This document shows positions 1-7,426 of a stretch of 26,529 nt of DNA, in pieces. Where the stretch lies: NCBI GenBank assembly GCA_015067385.1, contig SVMP01000008.1, forward strand, positions 1-26,529, written 5' to 3'. The position numbers and the translations under genes are program-made. Below the pieces are notes generated by a model. It worked only from the letters and a program-made list of their open reading frames with translations, made no database searches and was not told the DNA's origin. Every line of letters starts with the position of its first letter. Within the stretch, counting starts at the first letter, position 1. Origin of the DNA: Oscillospiraceae bacterium. Lineage in GTDB: Bacteria > Bacillota > Clostridia > Oscillospirales > UBA644.

Positions 1-1
1 A

Positions 2-661
2 AGAGGGGGATATCTCAATCCCAAGAAAACTCTTCCGAATGAAGAATTTGTTGCGTTTATGGGAACATACGGCTCAAACAATATGTGGGAAGAAAAATGG
101 GAATTCTGTCAGGCAGAAGGCTTCGGGCAGGGTTTTGCGGTAGGAAACGAGCATTTGTTCCTTGAAAAATGTACCGCATTATTCGGCAGATACGGTTTTA
201 CGTTCAACAATTACGAAAGCCGCCGCGGTGTTATCGCACATCCGATGACGATGATGTGTTGTATTGACGAGGCAAACGCAAACCTCTGGAAATTTGCAAA
301 AAACAAATTCAAGCAGTGCATAAGCTCCTACAATATGAGCTTTGAGATCTTCCCCAGATGGATGGAGCTTGAAGGCTTCTATGCAACAGAAGAACGTCCG
401 GGCGATTATGCAGGTCATATTGACTACGTTGCAAACTACGGCTGCGACACACCTAACTCGACACAGATACCGTTCTGGGCAAAGGGCAGCGGCGTAAATT
501 TTGAAACAGTAAACAACACGCACAAAAAGATCTGCGGTTCGATCGAAAGACGAGAATACAGCGCTAACATCGGTCAGGAAATTTTCGATACCGACCTCAA
601 CAAAAAGCTGATCTATACAGGTTCCGAATGGATCGACTTTCTCGGCAACAAAGCAGACTAA
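2..661 (+). CDS. 3' end of an unidentified gene with phage-tail-like C-terminus (partial)
   Basis: The reading frame is open from the first bases of the window, so the first Met (position 59) is probably internal and the gene is cut by the left edge. About 219 residues are visible. The body is rich in aromatic residues and Cys and I do not recognise it. The last ~30 residues (IGQEIFDTDLNKKLIYTG followed by SEWIDFLG) resemble the short module IGQ-x-FD-T-x-LNKPI-x-YNG-x-W-x-D-x-x-G, which commonly ends phage tail and prophage-associated proteins. This suggests a tail-fibre or receptor-binding product, or a remnant of one, but no other phage gene is visible here. A strong hairpin terminator follows directly. 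The presence of a real coding region is well supported; its function is a weak inference. Confidence 0.6.
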   Translation, partial: RGGYLNPKKTLPNEEFVAFMGTYGSNNMWEEKWEFCQAEGFGQGFAVGNEHLFLEKCTALFGRYGFTFNNYESRRGVIAHPMTMMCCIDEANANLWKFAKNKFKQCISSYNMSFEIFPRWMELEGFYATEERPGDYAGHIDYVANYGCDTPNSTQIPFWAKGSGVNFETVNNTHKKICGSIERREYSANIGQEIFDTDLNKKLIYTGSEWIDFLGNKAD

Positions 662-669
662 ATAAATTT

Positions 670-699
670 AAAGCCTCTCTTTCGAGAGGCTTTTGTTAA
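670..699 (+). terminator. Rho-independent terminator after the left-edge gene
   Basis: A perfect 10-bp stem (670-679 with 684-693, core GCCTCTC/GAGAGGC) with a TTTC loop is followed by a T-rich tail. It starts 8 bases after the stop codon of the plus-strand gene ending at 661. Confidence 0.85.
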
Positions 700-715
700 A
701 ATAAAAAAAATGCAG

Positions 716-752
716 AAATACCTGCTCGGAAAAACCGAACAGGTATTTTTTT
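716..752. terminator. Hairpin terminator, probably for carB (possibly bidirectional)
   Basis: A 14-bp stem (716-729 with 735-748) with an A5/T5 loop lies between two convergent genes. Read on the minus strand the single imperfect position becomes a G-U pair, and a U-rich tract follows after a few bases. Read on the plus strand there is one C-A mismatch, followed by a run of seven T. It sits 19 bp past the carB stop. Confidence 0.7.
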
Positions 753-770
753 ATTATATGGTTGATTTTA

Positions 771-1610
771 TCAGATAATGATCTCGCCGTCGAAAATCTT
801 GTCGGCATTACCGGTCATGAAAATAGTTTCATCGGTATATTTGATCTTAAGATCGCCGCCGATAAGTTTAACGGTGATCTCATCGCCCTTACGGCAGAAG
901 CCGTTTTCACAAGCCGCAACGACAGCCGCGCAAGCGCCTGTGCCGCAAGCCCATGTTTCACCGCAACCGCGTTCCCAAACACGCATTTTAAGAGTTTTTT
1001 CGTCAATGATCTGAACGAACTCTGTGTTGATGCGTTCGGGGAATTTCTCGTAATTTTCGAACTGCGGACCTATGTTTTCAATATTGAGTTTATCAACATT
1101 CTTAACAAATACTACGCAGTGCGGATTTCCGAGACCTACGCAGGTGATATTGTAGTTTTCGTCGCCGATATTAACGAGACGGTCAACCACTTCGTCACCG
1201 CTGAAGTTTACGGGGATCTCTGAAGGACGGAGATATGCTTTACCCATGTCAACACGGGCAGAGTCAACTTCTTTGTTATGAATAAAGAGACGGAGTTTTT
1301 TGATGCCGCTGAGGGTTTCGATGGTGATATCTTTCTTATCGCCGATCATGCCGTTATCGTAAAGATATTTACCTACGCAACGGATAGCATTGCCGAACAT
1401 CCTGCCCTCGCTGCCGTCTTTGTTGAACATACGAACCTTTGCATCAGCTTTATCGGACGGGCAGATAAGAACAACGCCGTCGCCGCCGATACCGGTATGT
1501 CTGTCGGAATAACGGACTGCAAGGCCTTCGGGATTATCGATCTTCTGATCGAAGCAGTTAAAGTAGATATAGTCGTTACCGCTGCCGGTCATCTTTGTAA
1601 AGCGAAGTTT
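771..1610 (-). other. DapF-like epimerase domain fused to CarB; first catalytic Cys replaced by Phe
   Basis: This stretch encodes residues 1068-1346 of the CarB fusion. DapF converts LL- to meso-diaminopimelate using two cysteines as acid and base. Conserved DapF signatures are present in order: SGNDYIYF, GGDGVV, FNKDGS, GNAIRC, GNPHCVVFV, INTEFV and ERGCGETWACGTGA. The second catalytic Cys (in ACGTGA, residue 1289) is kept. The first, normally in the (M/Q)CGN motif, is Phe (RMFGNAIRC, residue 1139, codon TTC at 1397-1395). A Cys codon would differ by one base. The domain is otherwise full length with no frameshift. It may be a weak or dead epimerase, a ligand-binding domain, or carry a point error; the family assignment itself is secure. 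Confidence 0.92.
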
Positions 1611-4600
1611 TGTACGCTCTGTACGCATTCTGTTAATATCAACGAGTTCAACAGAGCCTTCCGTATATTTACTTCTGAGGCTGAGCGCAAGAGCATTTGC
1701 GGTATCGATAGAAGTAAGGCACGGAATAGAACGTTCAACGGTCTTTCTTCTGATCTTAACGCTGTCTCTTGAGGGGATTCTACCCTTGGAAGATGTGGAG
1801 ATAACGTAATTGATCTTACCGCTTTCGAGGAGAGTGAGGGTATTTTCGTCGCCCTCGTGGATCTTATCAACAACGGTTACGGGGATACCGACCTTGCTGA
1901 TGATGTTTGCGGTGCCGCGTGTAGCGTAAATTGAGAAGCCGAGTTCGCTGTAACGTTTTGCAAGGTCTGCAACTTCGGGCTTATCGCTGTCTCGAACGGT
2001 GATCATAACGCCGCCGGATTTCTTCATCTTGTAACCTGCGGCAATGAGGCCCTTATAAAGAGCTTCTTCCATAGTGCCTGCAATACCGAGAACTTCACCG
2101 GTACTCTTCATTTCGGGACCGAGGTGGTTGTCAACGTCGGTAAGTTTTTCAAAAGAGAAGATGGGAACTTTTACCGCAACGTACGGAGAATTGGGATAGA
2201 GGCCTGTACCGAAGCCCATATCGGCAAGCTTCTCGCCGAGCATAGCTCTTGTTGCGAGATCTACCATCGGAACGCCTGTAACCTTTGTGATGTACGGAAC
2301 GGTTCTTGAAGAACGGGGGTTAACTTCGATAACATAAAGATCGTTATCGTAAATAAGATACTGGATATTGATAAGGCCTCTGGTGTTGAGGTCAACAGCG
2401 AGCTGTTTTGATGCGGAGATGATCTTTTCGGTGAGTTCGTCGGAAACGTTCCATGCAGGATAAACAGCGATGGAGTCGCCCGAGTGAACGCCTGTTCTTT
2501 CGATATGTTCCATAATACCGGGGATAAGGATATCTTCGCCGTCGCAAACAGCGTCAACTTCGATCTCGATACCCATGAGGTATTTATCGATAAGAACGGG
2601 GTTTTCGATATTCTGTGCAAGGATGATCTGCATATATTCGCGAATATCGCTTTCGTTGAACGCAATGATCATGTTCTGACCGCCGAGAACGTAAGAAGGA
2701 CGCAAGAGAACGGGATAACCGACTTTCTGCGCAACTGCAAGGGCTTCTTCGGTGGTCATAACGGTGTCGCCGATAGGACGTTTGATATGATATTTTTCGA
2801 GGAGAGCATCGAAACGTTCTCTGTCTTCTGCGGCGTCAATGCTGTCTGCAGGAGTACCGAGAATGTTAACACCCATTTTATCGAGGAATTTAGTAAGTTT
2901 GATAGCGGTCTGTCCGCCGAATGCAACGACAGCGCCGAACGGTTTTTCGGTTTCGATAACATTCTTTACATCTTCGGGTGTAAGCGGCTCAAAATAGAGT
3001 CTGTCTGCGGTATCGAAGTCTGTGGAAACGGTTTCGGGGTTATTGTTAACGATAACTACTTCGTAACCGAGACGTTTAAGAGAACGGCAGCAGTGAACGG
3101 AAGCGTAGTCGAACTCAATACCCTGACCTATACGGATAGGACCTGCGCCGAAGACGATAACGGTCTTTTTATCGGACGAATGCTCGTTTTTGAACTGAAG
3201 CGCTTCGTTGTCGTTATCGTAGGTTGAATAGAAATACGGAGTTTCAGCAGAGAATTCCGCAGCACAGGTATCAACCATTTTGAATACGGCAGAACGGTGA
3301 TTTTCGATCTTTTTACCTGTAAAAGATTCGATAACAGCGTCGGGATAACCGAGTTTTTTAGCTTCGAGATATTTTTCGTCGTCGATACCGTCAGCGAGAG
3401 AAGCCTCGAATTTAGCGAGTTTGAGGAATTTATTAAGGAACCATCTGTCGATCTTTGTTATATCGTAGATCTCGTCAACGGAAACGCCGCGTTTGAGAGC
3501 CTGGAAGACAACAAAGAGACGTTCGTCATCGCAATTATGAAGTCTTGCACGGATCTCGTCATCAGAAAGAGCGGCATGTTTGGGAGAGTTAAGGCTGGAA
3601 AGAGAGATCTCAGCGCCGCGAACAGCTTTCATGATAGCCTGTTCAAAAGAGGTGCCGATAGCCATAACTTCGCCTGTAGCCTTCATCTGAGTGCCGAGTG
3701 TACGTTTAGCATAAACGAATTTATCGAAGGGCCATTTCGGGAGTTTTACAACGATATAGTCGATAGTCGGTTCGAAGCAAGCGGAGGTCTTCTTTGTGAT
3801 AGCGTTGGGGATCTCGTCGAGGTTGTAGCCGACTGCTATCTTGGACGCAACCTTTGCGATGGGATAACCGGTTGCTTTTGAAGCGAGCGCGGAAGAACGT
3901 GAAACACGGGGGTTAACTTCGATTACGGCATATTCGAAGCTGTTGGGGTTAAGTGCGAACTGAACATTACAGCCGCCGTTTACTTTAAGTTCATTAACGA
4001 TGCTGAGAGCCGCAGTTTTAAGCATCATAAATTCTTTTGTACCGAGAGTTACGGCAGGAGCGACAACGATACTGTCGCCGGTATGAACGCCTACGGGGTC
4101 AACGTTTTCCATGCTGCAGACGGTAATTACGCTGCCTGCAGAGTCTCTGATGACTTCGAATTCGATCTCTTTCCAACCGGATACGCATTTTTCAACGAGG
4201 ATCTGAGTGATCGGAGAAAGACGGAGACCGTTTGTTGCGATCTCACGGAGCTGAGGTTCATCGTAAGCAATGCCGCCGCCTGTACCGCCGAGGGTAAATG
4301 CGGGACGAATGATAAGCGGATAACCGATCTCGCCTGCAAAATCAACGGCAGATTCAAGATCGTTTACGACTTTGGAAGGGATACAGGGCTGACCGATCTT
4401 GAGCATTGTATCTTTAAAAAGCTGTCTGTCTTCAGCTTTATCGATAGTTTCGGGATCTGCGCCGAGGAGACGAACGCCCATTTTATCGAGGAAGCCCTCT
4501 TTTGCGAGCTGCATGGAGAGGGTAAGACCTGTCTGACCGCCGAGGGTGGAAAGAAGGGAGTCGGGACGTTCTTTTTCAATAATTCTTTTAATAACGGGAA

Positions 4601-4811
4601 GAGTGAGAGGTTCGATGTAGATCCTGTCTGCCATTTCCTTATCGGTCATGATAGTAGCAGGGTTGGAGTTTACGAGAACGACTTCAATGCCTTCTTCACG
4701 GAGAGCACGGCAAGCCTGTGTGCCTGCGTAGTCAAATTCTGCCGCCTGACCGATAACTATCGGACCGGAACCTATAACAAGAGTCTTTTTTATTGATCTG
4801 TCGAGAGGCAT
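771..4811 (-). CDS. carB: Carbamoyl phosphate synthetase large subunit fused to a DapF-like epimerase domain
   Basis: Residues 1-1067 are a full-length CarB (E. coli CarB is 1073 residues). There are two ATP-grasp halves, with the metal/ATP motifs EVNPRVSRSS in the first and EVNPRSSRT in the second, and an MGS-like regulatory domain at about residues 934-1055. The family makes carbamoyl phosphate from bicarbonate, ammonia and 2 ATP for arginine and pyrimidine synthesis. There is no stop codon after the CarB part: the frame runs through residues DINRMRTERT into a complete 279-residue diaminopimelate epimerase domain (residues 1068-1346). The ATG at 4811 directly follows the carA TAA stop with no gap, so translation is probably coupled. 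The CarB catalytic motifs look intact. I could not identify a separate ribosome binding site that would make DapF independently. Confidence 0.95.
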   Translation of the reverse strand: MPLDRSIKKTLVIGSGPIVIGQAAEFDYAGTQACRALREEGIEVVLVNSNPATIMTDKEMADRIYIEPLTLPVIKRIIEKERPDSLLSTLGGQTGLTLSMQLAKEGFLDKMGVRLLGADPETIDKAEDRQLFKDTMLKIGQPCIPSKVVNDLESAVDFAGEIGYPLIIRPAFTLGGTGGGIAYDEPQLREIATNGLRLSPITQILVEKCVSGWKEIEFEVIRDSAGSVITVCSMENVDPVGVHTGDSIVVAPAVTLGTKEFMMLKTAALSIVNELKVNGGCNVQFALNPNSFEYAVIEVNPRVSRSSALASKATGYPIAKVASKIAVGYNLDEIPNAITKKTSACFEPTIDYIVVKLPKWPFDKFVYAKRTLGTQMKATGEVMAIGTSFEQAIMKAVRGAEISLSSLNSPKHAALSDDEIRARLHNCDDERLFVVFQALKRGVSVDEIYDITKIDRWFLNKFLKLAKFEASLADGIDDEKYLEAKKLGYPDAVIESFTGKKIENHRSAVFKMVDTCAAEFSAETPYFYSTYDNDNEALQFKNEHSSDKKTVIVFGAGPIRIGQGIEFDYASVHCCRSLKRLGYEVVIVNNNPETVSTDFDTADRLYFEPLTPEDVKNVIETEKPFGAVVAFGGQTAIKLTKFLDKMGVNILGTPADSIDAAEDRERFDALLEKYHIKRPIGDTVMTTEEALAVAQKVGYPVLLRPSYVLGGQNMIIAFNESDIREYMQIILAQNIENPVLIDKYLMGIEIEVDAVCDGEDILIPGIMEHIERTGVHSGDSIAVYPAWNVSDELTEKIISASKQLAVDLNTRGLINIQYLIYDNDLYVIEVNPRSSRTVPYITKVTGVPMVDLATRAMLGEKLADMGFGTGLYPNSPYVAVKVPIFSFEKLTDVDNHLGPEMKSTGEVLGIAGTMEEALYKGLIAAGYKMKKSGGVMITVRDSDKPEVADLAKRYSELGFSIYATRGTANIISKVGIPVTVVDKIHEGDENTLTLLESGKINYVISTSSKGRIPSRDSVKIRRKTVERSIPCLTSIDTANALALSLRSKYTEGSVELVDINRMRTERTKLRFTKMTGSGNDYIYFNCFDQKIDNPEGLAVRYSDRHTGIGGDGVVLICPSDKADAKVRMFNKDGSEGRMFGNAIRCVGKYLYDNGMIGDKKDITIETLSGIKKLRLFIHNKEVDSARVDMGKAYLRPSEIPVNFSGDEVVDRLVNIGDENYNITCVGLGNPHCVVFVKNVDKLNIENIGPQFENYEKFPERINTEFVQIIDEKTLKMRVWERGCGETWACGTGACAAVVAACENGFCRKGDEITVKLIGGDLKIKYTDETIFMTGNADKIFDGEIII

Positions 4812-5885
4812 TTATCTCACCATCGCTTTCTTAATATTTTCTGCAAAAATCTTGAAGAGGAAGCCTGTGTCGTTGGGGCCTGCGAGCGTTTCCGCCTTGA
4901 ACTGAACGGAGAAGACGGGCTTGTCCGTAAAAGCTATACCTGCGCAGGTGTTGTCGTTAAGATTTCTGTATATCATTTTAACATTGGACGGAAGCTTTTG
5001 AGCATCAACGGCATAGCCGTGGTTTTGAGAAGTGATATGGGTCTTGCTTGTTTCGGTATTCATAACGGGATGGTTTGCACCGCGATGACCGTATTTGAGC
5101 TTGAATGTTTCACAGCCGCCCGCAAGAGCGATGATCTGATGCCCGAGGCCGACACCGAACATTGCTTTGCCGCTTTCAAGAAGCTTTTTGACCTCTGCAA
5201 TTATCGAAGTGTTTTCCGTGGGATCGCCGGGGCCTTCGGAAAGCATGATACCGTCGGGAGAAAGGGCGAGCACATCTTCGGCAGATGTAAATGCGGGAAC
5301 AACGGTTACGTTAAGACCGAGAGCATTGAGCTCTTTTACTGCATTGCCGACGGAACCGAGATCGTAAACGACAACGGAGCCTGTTGCATTTGCCGCATTG
5401 TAAACGGTTTTTTCCGAGCATGTTGTTTGTTTTACAGCATCGGTAACCTTGTAATTTTTAAGCTCGTTAAGATCACATTCGGGGGTTTTGGATATCTTTG
5501 CGTTCATTATACCGTTTTCACGGATGATTCGGGTGAGCGCACGGGTGTCGATATCGCAAATACCGATAATATTGTTATTGCGCATAAAGGTGACGATATC
5601 GCCTTCGCATCTGAAATTTGAGGGTTCTTCGCAGTATTCGCGGACAATATATGCTTTGAGTTTGGGAGAAGATGCTCCTATCTCCTCAGGGATAATACCG
5701 TAATTGCCGATAAGGGGGAATGTCTGAGCTACGATCTGACCGCAGTTGCAGGGATCGGTAAGAGTTTCGGTATAGCCAATAACGCCGGTAGTGAAAACGA
5801 GTTCGCCGACAGTTTCGCCGGAAGCGCCGAAGGATCTGCCTTCGAATACGGTTCCGTTTTCAAGAATCAAGTAAATTCTGTCCAT
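4812..5885 (-). CDS. carA: Carbamoyl phosphate synthetase small subunit, predicted glutaminase-dead
   Basis: The 357-residue length fits CarA. The N-terminal CPSase small-chain domain (FTTGVIGYTETLTDP) is followed by a class I glutamine amidotransferase domain from about residue 170 (VVVYDLG, LSEGPGDP, GLGHQIIALA, YGHRGANHPV, TSQNHGYAVD). In normal CarA the nucleophile lies in G-I-C-L-G-H-Q and the catalytic His in Q-x-H-P-E. Here they read FGVGLGHQ (Gly246, codon GGC) and VQFKAET (Lys330, codon AAG); only the Glu (332) of the triad remains. Glutamine hydrolysis should therefore be lost, leaving a structural or regulatory partner for CarB and implying free ammonia as the nitrogen source. This is inference by analogy with vertebrate CPS I, which lacks the Cys. 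AGAGGA lies 8 nt before the ATG. carB starts at the next base after the stop. Confidence 0.95.
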   Translation of the reverse strand: MDRIYLILENGTVFEGRSFGASGETVGELVFTTGVIGYTETLTDPCNCGQIVAQTFPLIGNYGIIPEEIGASSPKLKAYIVREYCEEPSNFRCEGDIVTFMRNNNIIGICDIDTRALTRIIRENGIMNAKISKTPECDLNELKNYKVTDAVKQTTCSEKTVYNAANATGSVVVYDLGSVGNAVKELNALGLNVTVVPAFTSAEDVLALSPDGIMLSEGPGDPTENTSIIAEVKKLLESGKAMFGVGLGHQIIALAGGCETFKLKYGHRGANHPVMNTETSKTHITSQNHGYAVDAQKLPSNVKMIYRNLNDNTCAGIAFTDKPVFSVQFKAETLAGPNDTGFLFKIFAENIKKAMVR

Positions 5886-5955
5886 ATCTATATCCTCTCA
5901 ATTTATGTAAAATCAAAACAAAAAACGATTGAAGGGTCACAATACCCTACATTAT

Positions 5956-5984
5956 ATTATACAACATAATTCGCCGGGTGTAAA
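5956..5984 (-). promoter_or_regulatory. carA-proximal sigma-A promoter (P2)
   Basis: On the minus strand TTTACA (5984-5979), a 17-bp spacer and TATAAT (5961-5956) face carA. The predicted start near 5948 gives a leader of about 60 nt. That leader holds only a small AGGGT/ACCCT hairpin. I see no PyrR-binding-loop sequence in it. Confidence 0.75.
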
Positions 5985-6070
5985 GCCGATTATATGGATT
6001 TTTTTTGTCGTAAAAATAAACTTTGAAATTTTCACATGCTAAACAAGAAAAATCCTCTTTTTTCGGGCAT

Positions 6071-6133
6071 AAAAAAACACGTTTACCGGGGCGTGACAGA
6101 TAGCCACACAACCGACAAACGCCCTTTTCTAAC
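6071..6133 (-). ncRNA. Candidate small RNA or attenuator leader upstream of carA
   Basis: A perfect promoter (6139-6167) would start a transcript near 6133. It contains a 10-bp stem, CGUUUGUCGG (6121-6112) with CCGGUAAACG (6089-6080), including two G-U pairs, followed at once by GU7: an intrinsic terminator. A competing 6-bp stem GGGCGU (6124-6119) with ACGCCC (6094-6089) shares bases with the terminator, so the two cannot form together. That is the logic of an attenuator or riboswitch, or the unit could be a stand-alone ~60-nt RNA. It matches no RNA family I recognise. Read-through would reach P2 and carA. Folding was done by eye. Confidence 0.45.
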
Positions 6134-6138
6134 TTTAT

Positions 6139-6167
6139 ATTATATATAATTTTACATCATTTGTCAA
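6139..6167 (-). promoter_or_regulatory. Perfect-consensus promoter for the candidate small RNA / carA leader (P1)
   Basis: The minus strand reads TTGACA (6167-6162), exactly 17 bp, TATAAT (6144-6139). No coding region begins directly downstream; the structured, terminator-ended stretch 6133-6071 does. The rest of the 385-bp gap (5886-6270) holds P2 and A/T-rich sequence, plus the unassigned promoter of the divergent DUF1540 gene. Confidence 0.8.
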
Positions 6168-6270
6168 TAATTATTTTTTTAATTTTTTTCAACATTGATA
6201 ATTCCGATCTTTTCGGGCAAACTATAAAAGCGGCAAGACCGAATATAAAAAAAGAAAGGAATCAAATAAG

Positions 6271-6576
6271 ATGACCGATATACACTGTTCAGTTACCCAA
6301 TGTGCACACAACAAGGAGCATTGCTGTTGTCTTGAGAACGTAAAAGTAGGCGGCGAGGAGGCAAACACAACAGACGGCACACGCTGCGACAGCTTTATCA
6401 GGGAGCACGCAACGATGTCTCTCGGTGAAAACATTTGCCACTGCACGCTTATCGACTGTGAAGCCGAAAATTGCAGATACAACTGCGAAGGCGAATGCAA
6501 TGCGGACTCTGTAGAGATCTGCGGTGAAAAATCATGTAAATGCGGCGAAACATGCTGCGCAACGTTCAAAAAGTAA
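6271..6576 (+). CDS. DUF1540 cysteine-rich small protein (two Cys modules)
   Basis: This 101-residue protein has about 20 cysteines. It opens with IHCSVTQCAHNKEHCC and later TRCDSF, the pattern of DUF1540, a small putative metal-binding domain common in clostridia and bacilli. A second Cys cluster (CTLIDCEAENCRYNC, then CKCGETCC) fills the C-terminal half, as if the module had been duplicated and diverged. There is no signal peptide or membrane segment, so it is probably cytoplasmic. AAAGAAAGGA precedes the ATG at good spacing. It is a single-gene unit between a divergent leader and a downstream bidirectional terminator. The function of DUF1540 is not established; metal binding is inferred from the cysteines. 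Confidence 0.88.
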   Translation: MTDIHCSVTQCAHNKEHCCCLENVKVGGEEANTTDGTRCDSFIREHATMSLGENICHCTLIDCEAENCRYNCEGECNADSVEICGEKSCKCGETCCATFKK

Positions 6577-6587
6577 AACAGCAACAA

Positions 6588-6626
6588 AAAATACGGCGGA
6601 GAAAAAATCTGCCGTATTTTCTGTTT
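6588..6626. terminator. Bidirectional terminator between DUF1540 and sleB-like genes
   Basis: A 13-bp stem (6588-6600 with 6608-6620, core ATACGGC/GCCGTAT) is flanked by A-rich sequence on the left and T-rich on the right. It can therefore serve both convergent genes. Confidence 0.85.
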
Positions 6627-6651
6627 TTATAAGATATTTTAATTTAAATGC

Positions 6652-7347
6652 TTATTTGCCTTTAGAAAAGACGTGTTTTCCGATCTGTGTATAGATAGGC
6701 AGAGTGCGGATCCAGGCATTCGTTGCGGTTGACGGATTATAATAATAGATGCAGCCGCCGGTGGGGTCCCAGCCGTTGAGAGCGTCGCGCGCAGCCTTGT
6801 AAGCGGAATCGGCAATAGGCTGATCGTACTGTCCGTCAACAAGCGCCGTAAAAGCGCCGTTCTGATAGATGACGCCTGCGATCGTATTCGGGAAAGACGG
6901 ATGATCTACCCTGTTTAAAACGACTGCACCGACAGCGACCTGACCCTTATACGGTTCGCCCCGTGCCTCTGCGGAAATTATCCTGGCAAGGAGATAAACA
7001 TTGTTCGAAGTATTGGAGGACGATGAAGAAGAAGACGAAGATATTCCCATAGCCGCAAGGGTTTGAGGGCCTGCGATGCCGTCTGCGGTCAAACCGTTTT
7101 TACGCTGAAAATAAGTGACGGCTTTCTTTGTTTGAGTACCGTAGATCCCGTCTATCTCGCCGTCGTAATAGCCCCATGAAGAAAGTTTTTTCTGTATTTT
7201 CCGAACCTCTTCGCCGCGTGAACCGTATTTCGAAAGGACATCCGACGCATCGTTCGGAGCATCCGTAAAAAAGATCGGACTGACTGCTGCGGACACAAAA
7301 ATAAAAGCAAGAACAATAACGACCGATATTCTCAGATATTTTTTCAA
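6652..7347 (-). CDS. sleB: SleB-like spore-cortex/cell-wall hydrolase
   Basis: The layout over 231 residues is typical of SleB. An N-terminal signal or anchor helix (residues 6-26) is followed by a peptidoglycan-binding-1 domain (about 38-100, GSRGEEVRKIQ and DGIYGTQTKKAV), a run of nine Ser (103-111) and a Hydrolase_2 catalytic domain (116-229). The catalytic Glu is in IISAEARGEP (Glu127). The family cleaves spore-cortex peptidoglycan as a lytic transglycosylase during germination, outside the membrane. The start is TTG at 7347, chosen because GGAAAGGAAAG lies just upstream and the hydrophobic signal begins directly after. Similar proteins occur in clostridia not known to form spores, so it does not prove sporulation. 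It is divergent from pcrA across 200 bp. Confidence 0.88.
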   Translation of the reverse strand: MKKYLRISVVIVLAFIFVSAAVSPIFFTDAPNDASDVLSKYGSRGEEVRKIQKKLSSWGYYDGEIDGIYGTQTKKAVTYFQRKNGLTADGIAGPQTLAAMGISSSSSSSSSNTSNNVYLLARIISAEARGEPYKGQVAVGAVVLNRVDHPSFPNTIAGVIYQNGAFTALVDGQYDQPIADSAYKAARDALNGWDPTGGCIYYYNPSTATNAWIRTLPIYTQIGKHVFSKGK

Positions 7348-7426
7348 AAATCAAGCTTTCCTTTCCGAGTTTAAATTTTCTTTCCATATTATTTCCCACA
7401 AAAAAAATTTTATTAGTCTTCCATGC

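Noticed and set aside
762..1223. Plus-strand 153-residue frame opposite the DapF domain
   Set aside because: It is an antisense shadow of a conserved enzyme domain. It has no ribosome binding site and begins inside the terminator-proximal region.
1560..1626. Independent internal start for DapF inside carB
   Set aside because: Met1062 and Met1074 are in frame near the domain start, but I see no convincing ribosome binding site before either, and the frame runs on from CarB without a stop.
5886..5950. PyrR-type attenuator in the proximal carA leader
   Set aside because: The ~60-nt leader has only a 5-bp hairpin and no PyrR-binding-loop consensus. The stronger RNA structure is further upstream at 6071-6133.
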